From NCBI RefSeq assembly GCF_024713975.1, contig NC_091104.1:12729580-12793579 (forward strand): a stretch of DNA of 64,000 nucleotides. The letters are read 5' to 3'. The DNA is from Paralichthys olivaceus. Taxonomy: Eukaryota > Chordata > Actinopteri > Pleuronectiformes > Paralichthyidae. A program made the translations under genes and the position numbers. Shown piece after piece: positions 1 through 12,400 of the stretch; the stretch's first letter is position 1; the number at the start of each line of letters is the position of its first letter. The notes under the pieces were generated by a model, which did not search any database, was not told the DNA's origin, and saw only the letters and a program-made list of their open reading frames with translations.

Positions 1-111
1 ATTCACTGTACTGTTTTAATCACTTTTCTGTCCATGTTTTTTCCACAACTAATCTCAGCAGCTACGACTGTACACTTGTTTACTCATATGTTCCCACAGA
101 CAATTCCACTA

Positions 112-312
112 GACATGGACCATGGACTGTATATAGACTACTTGTCTCCACTTCCTCCGTTTGTCCAGAAATGTAACCAAAACATAAGAATCTTGCACTC
201 TGTGCAGCAGCAATCAGGGGATAAAGCCACGATAGCATGTGCTCAACCAATCACGAGTCAGTCTCAGCTGTCAATCATGACATTTTTATGGCCTATACTG
301 CAGCCAGGGGTA
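112..312 (+). repeat. dispersed MITE-like repeat, copy 1
   Basis: The block opens with CCATGGACTGTATATAGAC and closes with GGCCTATACTGCAGCCAGG. I recognise this as a common bony-fish non-autonomous element that starts near an ATAGACTGTATATA end. The same TACTGCAGCCA core recurs near 38.5 and 61.9 kb. A 97-codon reading frame across it, ending before a GTAAGT, is most simply repeat sequence rather than an exon. The family assignment is from memory and the class is unknown. Confidence 0.6.
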
Positions 313-2325
313 AGTAATGAGCAGTAATGTCGTCTGTCTTTACACACTGTATGACAGACCCACAGAAAAAGTCTAGATTTCTTTTTGGGAAAGGGTTGAT
401 GTTTACAGAAATTGTAAAAATTCTAGAGATGTAACTTAAGAGTTATTATTGCTATTATTTGTTTAGTTTTGTCCTTGGACCGCACAATGTCCCTGTACAT
501 AATGTGCTTCACTGGGTTTGTCACAGCTTGACATTTTTGTTTGACAGTGATGTTTGCATTGCAGTCTTCGGAAAGTTTAGCATTTCTTTTGTGTGACTGG
601 CATCGGTGAACACACTCAGCAAATCACCTACTATTAATCATTAAGAAATAAATGAAGAATAGAACTTACATGGAACTTTGGAGCAGAAAATTAGCACAAG
701 GTAGAAAATGTGAGCATCAATATGAAGTTTCAATTATCTACATTTATCAAAAACTCATAAATCTGACTTTTATTACTTTACGCTGTCACGTATTGTTCAT
801 GTGAAGACAGTGCATGTGAAATGTTTTTTCACTGCGTGATAATTTCAATTTTGTTACATCGATCAACTAAACAGCCCTCAGTGTAAAGCTCTGGCTTATT
901 GTCTATGACAAGAACCATTTCAGAGAAGTGAGGTGGAGCGGTGCTGTGCTGCTGGGGGTTGATGGAGCTAATGATTTGTTTGGACAGCCTTCAACACTTA
1001 TTATATCACATCTTTGGATCCATTTGAAGTATTTAGCCATTGAAGTAGTCACATACTGTATGTCTGTGGTGCTTTCGTTTGAATCACTAAAATAAACCCC
1101 ATAATGAATTATTCATATAATTACTTTTATGATGGGTTTTATTGACACATGATATTTAAAAAACAGGAAATGATCATAGCTGGTTATTTTAAGCACAGTG
1201 AGTTATTCTTTTTTTTAAGACCTGAACACATCTTTATGTCAAATACTTAGATCTGAATAGGAGTTCATCTTACATTTATTATCTTTGGAAGATTAACACT
1301 GAACACTTTATTGTGATATTATCTTGAATCAGAGGGGAAGGAGTAGATGGAAGCCAAAGCTTAAAATGCCAAACCCTCCACATTCACCACAACTTTATGT
1401 TTTAATTCAGCATATACATTACAATCCAACATAACTCAAAGTGCTGAAAGGGTTAGCAGCCATTGTTCAGTTTTCTTTTGTTTGTATCCCACCACATTAC
1501 CTAAAGCTCTTTCTGTCCTGCAGGAAGTTTGAAACTCAAAGTTTCCCTCTGGACAGGATCTTATCCGAAGTGCTGTTTGCTTTAATTAGGTAACAAGATG
1601 CTGGGATCATCTCCAAAAATCAATGTTGCCTCACTTGCTGGGGGGTTAAGACCGGAGGTGAAAGCAATTAACTTCAGATGTTCTGATAATGTTATGCTGA
1701 CATGCAGATTAAAAAGCCACCTAAAGGCATCACATGCAAGAATACGTCATGATTTGAATTATAAAGCAATCACTTTTCTCAAGTCATCAAGTAATAGACA
1801 ACACATTGAACATTTGGTAACCCATTATTCCCACACCAGTAACATCCAAATGACAATTGGATCGACTGAGTAAAAAGAAAACCACAGATTTACCTAAACT
1901 AAATCAGAGTCTTGAGCACATCTTTGCTGCAGAGATAACACTGACAGTTTACTCACACACACACAGAACAACATGTATTGATATTTTCTTGACATACTGT
2001 ACTGTTGAATGCACAACTGTCTGCCCAACCCTTTGTGCCAAAGCCCTCAGACTATGCAACATATGGACACAATGGCACAACAGCAACAAAAGAGAACTCA
2101 CAACAGTCATTATTTTCACAAGTGCGACAAAGCCACTACACACACTTATCACAGAACTGCTAATAGGACCAGGCATGCACTTCTCCTCTCTCTCGCCTTA
2201 CCGTTTATATGCTTTTCGCCTCATTTTCAGCAGATAAGATCACAATATTCATGTGCCTGTGCATCCCCTCAGAGCAGCATGCATTTAGAAAAAGGCTCCT
2301 CTAATTCTGACTGGAGACAAGCTGG
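313..2325. other. intergenic, no gene seen
   Basis: This is AT-rich sequence with short reading frames only. I see no splice-bounded open frame, RNA gene or recognisable repeat. The 91- and 126-codon frames near 1.6-2.2 kb have no protein-like pattern. Confidence 0.5.
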
Positions 2326-2560
2326 TAGGCAGAGAGAGCGAGAGAGCAAAGGGGAGAGAGAGAGAGAGAGAGAGAGGGAGCTGAGGATTGAATGGAGCAG
2401 GAGGAGGTGTATAGGAAGAGGAGGGGTTATGGGAGTGATGGAGTGAAAAAGAAGAAGAAGATGAGGTAAAAGTGAAAGTGGCAAACCTCGTGTCATGCTG
2501 CATCTCTCCATCAGAGTTCTGGTGGGAAGAGAAGAAGAAGAAGGAGAGAGGGCGAAATGA
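2326..2560 (+). repeat. polypurine tract with (GA)n core
   Basis: The plus strand is almost all A and G here. An uninterrupted GA dinucleotide run lies at about 2354-2377, followed by GGAGGAGG- and GAAGAAGAAG-type stretches. Overlapping frames that read Arg/Glu on plus or Ser/Leu on minus are consequences of this composition. Long polypurine tracts with mirror symmetry can form triplex DNA, but no function is shown. Confidence 0.85.
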
Positions 2561-4654
2561 TTAGATTTATTCATCAAGCAGATTTATCTGGCGCCGCCGC
2601 TGCCACTGCACGCTGCGGAGTGCCTCTTATCTAGTGTTTAACGAGCTCTCAGAGTGACTATGTCTCGGCAAACAAATATATCCATTATTTCTCACTCTCG
2701 GCACACGTACTATATCAGTATTGAGAGCATTAAGGGAAAGAGAGAGGAGGAAGACAGAAGAAGAAATGACAGATTAGCAGAGGTACAGAAAAATGCTGCG
2801 TACTGCAGAAATGGAGAGAAACAGCCCAAGGGGGAGAGAGGCAGATTCGCATAGTGTAGTTGTTGAAATGCTGGTGAGGGAAATGGAAAAAGTCGAACGA
2901 TAGAACTTGAATAATGTAAGAAAGTACACAGAGTCAATGTGGGAAAGTCAATTTGAAAGATTTGTTCAGTTTAATGGTAAATATGAAGCTAGCAAAGGCA
3001 GCTAGGAACTACCTTTTTGTTTGAAAATACATCAGCTCTCTGATGGATACACTTGGCGTCCACATTACTGCGGAATTTAGAGCCACTGAAACTGAGAAGT
3101 GTGGAAACGCTGCTGGACCCGTTTTAGTCTGGACGAGCAGAAACTGAGATGTTTGGAGACAATTACATACACACTCACAGCTGCTTGGGTGTTTTCGGTC
3201 ACGACGTAGCATGAAGAGTGGGAACAAGGTGGCACAGCTAGCTTGGCTCTGTCCAAAGATATCGGACATCTGCCGAGCAGCGTCCGCAAGAGCTCACGAA
3301 TGATCATGTTTCATCTTCTCCATTTAATCCTCCCAAAGAATAAAGAGTGAGTGTTACAGGGGGTTTCTGTGTCGCAGCTAATCGTATCCCCATGTTTCCA
3401 CTCTTCATGCTAATCTAAGCTATGTAGCTTCAGGTATTAGATTCATCCATTTATCGTAGAGACACGAGAGTGGTGTGAAACTTATCATCTGTGTGATGGC
3501 AAGAAAACCAATTGAATCTTTTCCATAATGTCGACATACAAGTTAATTTAAAAACTAAATAGAGGCAACCTCCCACTTCATCAAGTCTTAATTACAACTT
3601 CTCTTTTAATCTTCGCAAAAAGTGAAGTGTATAAATTATAATCCGAGTTTAAAAGGATATCTGAGTAGCAGCTAGCTGCGTCCAGTCTTTATCTTGACCT
3701 AAGCTAAGTGGCTTTTGGTGTTAGCTTCATGTTTATGGTACAAACGTGAAAGTTGTGTTAAACCAGAAACATGTTTCCAACAATGTCGACAAACAACATG
3801 ACACACACACACACACACACATATTTCATCACATCTGTCTCATGTGCAAACTCAAACGGAGATGAATCAGAGAAAGGGTCCCCGTTGCATTTGTTGGTTA
3901 CATATGCATTATTCATGACTCGGATTTCTCAGGAGAATTTACCATTTACATTTACATTTTCACTTAGGCTTAATTCTTTGGTGCAGAACCAATTGCTCAG
4001 TGCAGTCTCTGGAGTTCAGACTACGTGGAAGAGCGAACGAAAAAACGAACAAACAAAGAATGAAAATAAGTTCAGTTTACTGACACTGCAGTGGTCATAT
4101 CTGAACATGAACTACATAGATGTCAGAGGGTCAGACATTGTTTCAGTGTGTCTGGTGGAGGTCTGGTTTCTATCCAGCCTCTGGATTTTTAGTTGCAAAT
4201 TCGATTTCAATGTGCTGTTTGTGAGAGTGCATTTTGTATTTGCTATGAGCACGTGCATGCTTGGCTTTGTGGTGTTGTGTGGTTGTGTGGGTGTTACAAA
4301 CAGTGCAAGTGATACAGCAGGATGACTCATACAGCTACTGAATGAGACAACGCTCAGTAATCCCCTCTGTCCATCCCTCCATCCCTCTGTGCGTGGAGGG
4401 CAAGCCTAGAGAGAGGGAGTAGGCGAATTGGCATTCCTGGAAGGCATCACTGAATGACACACTGCAGCCGCACCTACTACATATGTACATTCATTCACTG
4501 AGAAGTGTTGGCTTGTATATTGCTGAATTTATCAGAAAGGTATCGCACCAACCAAAGGCAACCGCACCCATCAGTGATGTTGGACATGTTCTGAGCTGCA
4601 AGGTTGTGAAACCTCAACAGTGGTTATCAACCTGGGGGGCAGGTTAGGATTAGA
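2561..4654. other. intergenic, no gene seen
   Basis: No convincing coding or RNA gene is visible. The only discrete element is a CA microsatellite near 3.8 kb. The 184-codon frame at 3771-4325 begins inside that microsatellite and has no recognisable domain. Confidence 0.45.
3800..3821 (+). repeat. (AC)n microsatellite
   Basis: An uninterrupted AC dinucleotide run of about 11 units follows the segment ACAAACAACATG. Confidence 0.95.
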
Positions 4655-4850
4655 CATACAACTCTGCCCCTAGATCTGTCTCTTCTTTTACCTCTTTTCC
4701 ACCCACCTCACCTCTCGTCCCCATTTCTCCACTCGAACCCAACCGGTCGAGGCAGATGGCCGCCCACACTGAGTCAGGTTCTGCTAGAGGTTTCTGCCAG
4801 TTATATAAATATATATTTATTACTGGTGCTATACAAATAAAATTGATTTG
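4655..4850 (+). repeat. dispersed fish repeat (AACCGGTCGAGGCAGATGG type)
   Basis: The block contains AACCGGTCGAGGCAGATGG, GAGTCAGGTTCTGCTAGAGG and GGTGCTATACAAATAAAATT in that order. I recognise these as the conserved pieces of a very common bony-fish interspersed repeat, probably a LINE-type 3' tail. The usual middle part, a T-rich segment between the GTTTCTGCC block and the tail, appears missing and is replaced by an AT-rich stretch. This is therefore an internally deleted copy. Confidence 0.7.
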
Positions 4851-5370
4851 AAAATGTAAACACTGCAGGGGCATGGATGACATGGTAAATGTTGAAACTA
4901 GTGAATGAATAGGATTTATCAACATAAAACAAACACGTGTTTCATTTCTGTCCTCTAGTTTGCCTGCACACATCCTTACTGCACAACATTCTTTCTTTCC
5001 CTCCTTCCTTCCCTGAAAGAATCACACCTCTTGTCTATTGAATGACCCGCTCTCCAGTTATTAAATGTGTGAAAAGCTGCCATATGCAGTTTTCTCTATT
5101 GATATCAAAAATATTCCTTTCACTGCACACACAGCTCAACAGTTGCTAGGGAGCTGACGGCCAGGGAATTTATTCTGATCAGGAAGCTTCCACCCAAACA
5201 CCTCTCTGTTTCCTCACTGTTGGACACTGGTCAAGGTCCATCCATTTATCACAGTATTAGTAAAGCAGTGCAGCATGGTGTGAGAGGGTAGTACAATGTG
5301 TGCATTTCTAAGCCTGGAGCTCTTAAATAAAATACAAATATAACAAATAAAAAAGGTGGAGAAGAGTGTC

Positions 5371-5404
5371 TGAATTATTAATATATATATATATTATATA
5401 TATT
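5371..5404. repeat. AT-rich microsatellite
   Basis: An imperfect TA/AT dinucleotide run, interrupted once by an extra T. Confidence 0.9.
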
Positions 5405-5904
5405 TGTTTGAAACCCAAGCCATCTTCTGCTTTTACTCTCAGGTCTGAGTAAATTAAAAGTAACAAGGGAGGATGTGTTCTAAATATATGACATGCCAAA
5501 GGGATCAATACTTTCTCTTTGGTATCTAGGATTTGGCTGGTTGGAGGGCAGAAAGATGCTAATGCATTTAAATGAGAAGTGAATAGACCTTTACAGGTTC
5601 TACAAATAGAACAAGTTAGAGTGAGGATATGTTCTGCCCTGAAACTCCACAATCAACGGTTCATTTAGATGTTTGTGTCACTGCTCATGCAAACAAAAAC
5701 CACATAGATCCATTTTTACGTTGTTTTTTTAAATGTTGTTGACAAGTTTCCCTCTTGCAGTTCTGATAGATGTTTTGCAGTTTCGCTTCCTCATCTGAAA
5801 CTCTGTATTGTGGTATCCTTGGTCCTATTTGTTTGGTTCTGAACAGTTAATAGGACAATTATCGATTATTATAGGCATGTTTTAAATAACTGTCTACAAC
5901 CTTT

Positions 5905-6600
5905 AAGGCTGAATGGCCTCTAATGCCATACAGCTACATGCTTTAAATACAGAAATCTTAACTTCTGCACCTCTTGGCATTGTCCCTAAAATGATGAATG
6001 GTCTTTCTTCTCTCAGCTTGTTGGGTAAATCATCCATAAGAAATCTGGGTGTTTCTACATACCAGGCTTTGACTCTGCACTATCATCTTAAGTGTTTGAT
6101 TTGCTCTTTTTCCAGCTGAGCATTGCAGAACTCAGGTCCATTGTGTCTCCAGTAGAGATGGAATCCATGCAACTCTCTGTTATCTACCTGGGCAACACAA
6201 ATGTCCAAAATGCTGCTGATAGACTCTGGACCAGATTCTCCAAAACATCTTATGTGACCCCGATTCTATTTGCTTTTTACTAGCTCCAAATTAAATTCAG
6301 AATCCCATTCAAAGTCCTTGTGGTCATCTATAGATCTCTATACTGTCAAGGTCCTGCCAAACATGCTCATAAACTTTGGAACTAATTTTAATGGAATTTG
6401 GTGTAAATGTTGCAGTAGACACTCCAGACACCAACAGATCAAGACCTACATGTTGAGGCTTAGATTTGCATTTTTATTAGAATTTTTGTGATTATGCTCT
6501 TCATCTGTATGTATTTATATTCTTCTTTATTTCTTTTGTGAATCACTTTGTTATATCTCTGCTTTTGAAAGGTGCTATGTAAATAAAACACTTTTCTTTT
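5905..6600 (+). mobile_element. decayed LINE 3' end (L2/Rex-like), reverse-transcriptase remnant
   Basis: Broken reading frames at about 5.91-6.12 and 6.27-6.49 kb contain a stretch like IRNLGVSTYQALTLHYHLK. This resembles the segment late in the ORF2 protein of fish non-LTR retrotransposons in which the pattern (V/I)(R/K)NLGV precedes a short hydrophobic run. Downstream there is a CACTTTGTTATAT, GAAAGGTGCTATGTAAATAAA tail, the usual 3' end of many fish LINEs. Stops and frameshifts split the frame, so it is a dead 5'-truncated copy. The clade (L2/Maui-like) is an inference from memory of the family. Confidence 0.65.
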
Positions 6601-7576
6601 TATTTCTGTGCATGTACAGCACACAATAAATTCTCGTTCCCCATTCACAGCACGTTAATGAATAATCATGTTTGCAGATTTGATTTTGTATGGCAAGTGG
6701 GTGATGTGTCAGATGCAATTAAGCAAAACACCAAACATAAATGATTCACGTCTAATAAATCTGAGAAGAGCAATATTCAGCTAACAAGGAGAAATGTGTG
6801 GCAATGGACTATCTCAAAGCCTTGAATAAAGATTGAGTGGAATCATCAGAGGCTTCTGTAATCTTATTCATTTAGATCCTAATTTCCAGCAATTCACATC
6901 TGCTCTTCCTGAATTACCAGGAAACATGACAAACAGCTGCACAGTGTATGTTTCTTTCTGAAATCATTTCTTAGAATTACACTCCCAATCAGACATAATG
7001 AAGCAGCCGTGCATGATGTAATAACTGCATATGATGTAGTAAAATCTCAGCTACGTGTGGTGCATATGTGCTGCAGTTTGATTATGTATGGAGAAGATTT
7101 ATAGTGGAACTGCAGTACCAGCCTGCAGCTCTCCTTCTAACCAGTACACTCTTTAAAATGTGGTTAAATATCCAAATGTAGATGTTGACCAACTTCTAAC
7201 TTTGTTCAAGAAACTAAACTAAGTCTGTAAATATGTCTGTGTCTGGCTTAGAGAAAAGAGTTTTAAACACGTTTATGTGCATGCATCCCTGCTTGCCCCT
7301 TTTCCACTGTCAATAAGCCAGTAATGTTGCAAGTTTGGATTTTAAAACTCATTGCTACCAGTAAAAAAAATCTGACTGTGTCAAATTGTCCACAGTCTAG
7401 ATAATTCTGTTATCAATGGGAAAAGAACGCTGCCTAAAGGAATTTAGCTGTCAAACTTTTACATTTACTTTTCTATTGCTGTGAGCAAATTAAATTAGAT
7501 TCAAAAATACAACCAAAACTGTTTCCCCGCTCTAGGTAAGGAAAAAAAAAAGTATTTTGTACATTTAGGTTCACCA
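6601..7576. other. intergenic or intron, nothing recognised
   Basis: Sequence between the LINE remnant and the large minus-strand exon. If that exon ends at the splice donor at 7594-7593, this stretch is intron of that gene. I could not find its next exon. Confidence 0.4.
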
Positions 7577-7594
7577 TCACTTCAGGGTACTCAC

Positions 7595-9487
7595 AGGGAT
7601 ATTGACAGGTCTGGGCAGTGAGGTAGACCTGTAAGACATTCTGGGAAATCCATCTGGCCAGCTGAAGACAGGGCAGGGGTCACCCCATCCACTGGATCCT
7701 GATTGAGACGGAGTCTGGTCATAACTCGTAGGTACCACTTTCTTCTCCTTCTCCCTCCCTCTTTCAGTTCTTTGGTTATCTTCCCAGCCAGGCTTTTCTC
7801 TCCCTTTAACCCTTTCTTTTGGTTTCTCACCTCCTCTGTCTCTCTCCCAGGGGCTATCTTTTTTTTTCTCACCCTCCTTACCTATCTCCATCCCCACACC
7901 TCCATTTCTCTCCCATGTAATCCTGTTTTCCCTCTCCATCCCTTTCCCTATACCCTTCTCTAGTCCTTTCTCATTCCTTTCTTTCCCCAGGGTGCCATTA
8001 GCTACCATTTCATCAAGTTGCCTCACTCTGTCAATGTCTGTCTCTAAATAAAGTCTCCCAGTGGAGGGCTGAGTCTGGACCTTTGTACATAGCTCCAGGT
8101 CATGCTCTTGGTATGAGTTACTGTCCCCTTTCACTTTCCTCAATGCATCCCCAGGTTCCAAGATTTTACAGCTCGGCAATGTCTTGCTCCACTGTTGGAT
8201 GGAAGTGGTAACGTCCTTCGAATCATACTCCTTGATGGTGTGGAGGTTTGAGCTTGTTGGGCTGTACCATAGGTTTGATACTGATGCAGATGGTGGTAGT
8301 TGTGGGTTTATTGGTGTTGAATGCATCGCAGTTGTCATTGGCAGGTGAGATGGGGTTGATGGTGGTGGTGGTGGAGGAGATGGGAAGCGATGTCGGAGGG
8401 TAGATTTCTGCTGCTGAGAACCACCGTTAGATTTTAGCACCCTGCAGGTAACCTCATTCAGAAACTGTGTAAACTTGCGTCTGTTGTCAGTCTTCTCATC
8501 TCTGTGATGACATGAAACTGTGGCAATATTCTTACTCAGACAAGATGAGGAAAGACTCGGCGTTCCTGTGTCTTTCCTTTGTGCTGTGGAAGCCCTCTCT
8601 GGAACAGATTCATCTTTGCTTTTAGCTTTATTGACAGGATGTGAGAAGATAAGATTTTGGTAAATTATTTCAGGCTCAGTAATCATAGTATTGGACTCCT
8701 GGTTAGAGGTGCAAGACTTTCCATCCAATTCCCCTGTGGACTCAGGGCTATCTTGCTTAACAGGCGTCCTTAACAGGCAGGTAGCTCCTGAGCTCCAGCT
8801 ATTTGTGTCCCAACTTCCATCATCGTCACTGGAGCTGCCATTGCCACTCTGTAGGCTTGGGCTGGGACTCCACTCAGTGGGGCTGGGTGTTGAGTTGTCA
8901 AGGCTGCCAAGAGATCGCCTCTTCATTCGAGACACTGATCCCCTCAGGTTGGGTGTGCCCTGGAAACTGGGCAAAGATCCTTGGAGACTTGGTAATGATC
9001 CTTGGAGGCAGGCAATAGACCCTTGTAAGCTTGATAGGGAACCTTTGGAGCTTGGACTGGCAGACTTGTGGAGACTGGAAAAAGAACCCTTAAGTAGAGG
9101 AGAGGAGAGGCGACGCAGTGGCGGGTCTTCTTCATGGTCGCTGTATGGTCCAGAGAAAACAGGGCAAGATGCAGTGGAAGAACATGAGCCACGATCCTGC
9201 CGAGTTGAGGATGTTCTAGATCTTGGTTGCCGCCGCAGAGTTGCCATGTCAATTGCCTTCCTTCCCCTCCTTCGCACTGTCTTCGGTGATCCTCTCTGTA
9301 CAGACTCGAGCCTAAGACCATCGTTTGAAATGGACACACACAAGTGGACCATGTCAGGCTCAGGAGAACTGATTTTTCTGTCCCCAATTTCAATTGTCTG
9401 CCCTAGTTGTCCAGCCCACTGACAGTGCACCCCAGCTGTTGCAGTGTGACACACTTTCACCGCGCCAGCAAAACGCACAATGCGATC
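7595..9487 (-). CDS. large coding exon of an unidentified Ser/Pro-rich protein (partial gene)
   Basis: A single open frame of 631 codons runs from an acceptor (CTAACCTCTTTAG ending at 9488, with a branch-like CTAAC and pyrimidine tract) to a donor (CCT|GTGAGT, GT at 7594-7593). The exon is exactly divisible by three and phase 0 at both ends. The triplet at 9478, where an ATG-like start might be placed, is GTG, so the protein must begin in an upstream exon not found here. Alternatively the frame runs on to a TGA at 7577-7579 and this is the last exon. The product has no signal peptide or membrane segment. In exon numbering it shows a short ordered-looking N-terminal part (about 1-65), a basic patch (about 65-90), a repeated Gly-Ser-Leu region (about 130-185), a Ser/Asp-rich segment with WSPSPSLQSGNGSSSDDDGS, a short Pro run near 370-380, and a Lys/Glu/Arg-rich low-complexity tail before a Trp-containing end. 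This suggests a disordered scaffold or cytoskeletal protein. It occupies the position and strand BEGAIN has in mammals, but I see no coiled coil and no BEGAIN-like sequence. Family unknown. Confidence 0.8.
8933..9097 (-). repeat. coding minisatellite, about 27-bp unit
   Basis: Within the large exon the protein repeats a nine-residue unit of the form G-S-L-x-S-L-Q roughly six times (for example LPSLQGSLPSFQG). At the DNA level this appears as imperfect CTTGGAGACTTGGTAATGATC-like units on the plus strand. The units keep frame, so copy-number change in steps of 27 bp would be tolerated. Confidence 0.75.
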
Positions 9488-9496
9488 CTAAAGAGG

Positions 9497-12400
9497 TTAG
9501 AGTCGGATAGTCATTTGGATGTCAACCAACCTACATTCATTACCATTCATATGCTGACACTCCGTTCTATTTTTTTCCTTTTTAAGATAGCTTTATAGAT
9601 TAACAGCTGCATCCCCAGTGCTTTGTCTGTGGGCATCATCTGTAATGAATTTGTGTATTGACACGAATAGTGTTGGAAAGCAGCTGCATCCAGGTCAGAG
9701 ATATTGACCACGGCTACCACGTGAAATCTGCTTTGTTGGTAGCAGGCAAGCAAAGTGGTTGCATATCGATTGGTCACACATGGTACTCATGGTAGTTAGC
9801 TTGTGTTTGTTATGCTGGGGTGCATGGATAAGCATACTAAATACCATGTTCATTAACTTTATTTTTTTAATTGTCCCAAAATGGCATTCTATTAATTTAG
9901 CCACTTCCATATTTGCTTTCATCTAAAGGTAGAACATGTCTCTGTTGGTGGTGCAGGAGCAGCATCTGTTGCCTCTTACTTGGATGAAAAGGAGCCTCCC
10001 AAGCAGATGTTTCCTTGTCCAGACACCTGGCCAGTAGAGGTGTCAGCTCTCCAGCTGAAAGGGTAATACAGGTTGGTTGCACTTTGAAGTATGACAGTAT
10101 TTTCCCCATGAACATATCATGCCCTGAAGTCTCGTTCAACAATACTCACGTCCGTTATGATTAATTATTCCCAAACAATTATTATCAAAAACTTTGATTT
10201 GCACAAAGAGCAGAAATAACTAAATTGACATAGAATAATAAAGTAGAAAAGGACAGACCAAAAAAAAGAGTTAATAACAGAACAGACCGAGCCCCTCAAT
10301 CTGTGAATTTTCTGAATCTGCTGTACCTCTAGTTTTGTATCTTAGCATCATGGCTATGGCAAAAAATAAAGAACACAACATGTTTGTCCCTATTTTCATG
10401 TGATTGTTTTACGTGTATGGTTTCTAACAAACTGTGTGGGTTTGATTACACCACAAGAGGAGGTGGAGGACTGGCTCGCTGTGAGTGAACAGTGTGAAGC
10501 TACACGGCAGATGTATTAAAGAAAACACTACTCTCAACAGCTGTACCACTTTTAATAAAATGTAAAAAAGGAGCATTTGAAAGAGGAGACATGCTGAGTG
10601 ATGATGCAGAGACAGAACCTGGGCTGGAACAAAGTAAACCTTGGAGCATGTTAACATGTAGGAATAAATTATATAAAGTGAAGTTGATAAGTGGATAAGT
10701 CCAGATCTGCTAATAAACTATCACCAATACACAGAGCAACTACTCTGTGAAAACCTGTTTCAAACCTTCACACCAAACAGAAACAGCTTCTGCAGCATGT
10801 TTGTAGCTGAGCCAGTATTGTTTTCGCTTTAATGAAAACAATCTGCAAGATTGGAGACTAATGCTTTTTTCTAAGATGAGAGATATTGAGGATTTTGTAT
10901 TCTATTTAAAATTCATGTCTACTTTTAGAAATGCTAGGAATGGCAATGGTCTGTTGATCTCCCTTTAATCAAGGCTGAATTATCTCAGTAACTCCTGAAT
11001 ATTTGTGTAACAGCATTTGCTACAGATATTCATGCTCCTAAAGAGGATAAATAAACGTTCCATATAAAAAAAAGACCACAGTGTGTATTTTTTTATACAT
11101 TTTGTCTTTAACCATTGTAAAAACAAAACGCAATTATTTCCAGCCTATTGGCATCTTATAACAAATGAAACACTTCCATCACTTTTGAGCCTAAGTGAAG
11201 TATTTCTGTTCCTCCGCTGCGTCTTGACATGTAACACCTGCCGCTAGTTGTCAAAACTAAAATGAACTTGGATGATAAAACTTAAATCAGATGCAGCAAC
11301 GCAAGCATCCCCCAGCTCTTTGAATAATAGACACTGGTTGCTAATAAGATCTCTGCCGACTTCCCATATCCTCTGACTATGCCCTGATTCCCTAAAGCCT
11401 TTAGAAGTAAAACAAAAAGATAAGATTCTTCACTTCATCCCCTCAAGCGGCTGCCTGATATGCTTCTCCATCTTGCTAACACTTTAGATTCACTCTTCAC
11501 TGGAAATAAGTATTTGGTGTTTCCTGTGAAATTTGTTTATTACAAGTCAAACCTGCCTTTAGGGTGATTAATAGTTAATTCCGTTGCTGAGCATGAAAAT
11601 GGTTTTGAGTTATCTTCCTGTATTTTTTGTCAGGGAGTATTTTATCCTCAGGATATGTTTGCTGTTATTATAACTCACACAAGGCAGTTTATTTTTTTAG
11701 CTAAAATCAAGAGGTGGCAATTTGCTTTGGCTTTATGACGTGTTTACAGAAGCCTGCAGGAATCTGCATTAGGACCCACTGTGAGCCCTCTCCTGGCAAA
11801 CACATTCAGGCCTGTGTGCATTAATACTATCAAGACCGTCTGCTCAACTCAGCGTGAGACGATTCTCCCCAAATGCTCGCCGAGAAAAAATGGCAGATTG
11901 TGAGCGTAGCAACGATCATTCGTTGAAATGTAACGTCGTTGAGCCACTTTCAGTCGGTACCCACATGTTGTTTTCTTCTCCTCTTATTAATGAACACTCA
12001 AACAACTGGCAGACCCCCTCACTTCCCTCTAGTGTCAACATTGATGTTGTCATGGAAACTGTGATTGTGATCCAGATGCATCTTTTCCATGTCTCGCTAT
12101 GAGCCGTAGAGATCTGTACAGCTTTCCATCTAAATGCCAAGGCAATAAAACAGACACCTATAGGAAATGTCAGCAGGGCTGTCTGACGGAGGATATGGAG
12201 TCTGACAGCCATGCCGAGCAGTATTTTTCATTTCCATGTCAAGGCGAACCCTGTGGTGATGCATCTTTTCCATTTAAGTGAGACAAGACAATTGAAATGA
12301 ATGACACTGCGCTGAAAGCTTTGGATATGAGATTAATTTACTGTTGCGCATACTTGTGTATGCACATGCTCACTGAAAACACTCCGTGCATGTGCAGAGT

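Noticed and set aside
34..327. 97-codon frame ending before a GTAAGT donor
   Set aside because: The DNA matches the blocks of a dispersed MITE-like family also present at 38.5 and 61.9 kb, so a coding exon is unlikely.
2009..2446. 145-codon frame and opposing frames over 2.0-2.6 kb
   Set aside because: Their length comes from the polypurine and GA repeat, and composition is extreme without any domain.
8691..9422. 243-codon plus-strand reading frame
   Set aside because: It is the antisense shadow of the large minus-strand exon, has no splice or start support, and reads Leu/Trp/Arg-rich only because of the complementary Ser/Gly repeats.
9476..9478. Start codon for the large minus-strand exon
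   Set aside because: The triplet is GTG, and the in-frame stop just before the exon is part of the splice acceptor, so the exon is internal or terminal, not the first.
7595..9487. Calling the large minus-strand exon begain from its position
   Set aside because: The mammalian neighbour suggests it, but there is no coiled coil and no recognisable BEGAIN sequence, so the name would rest on position alone.
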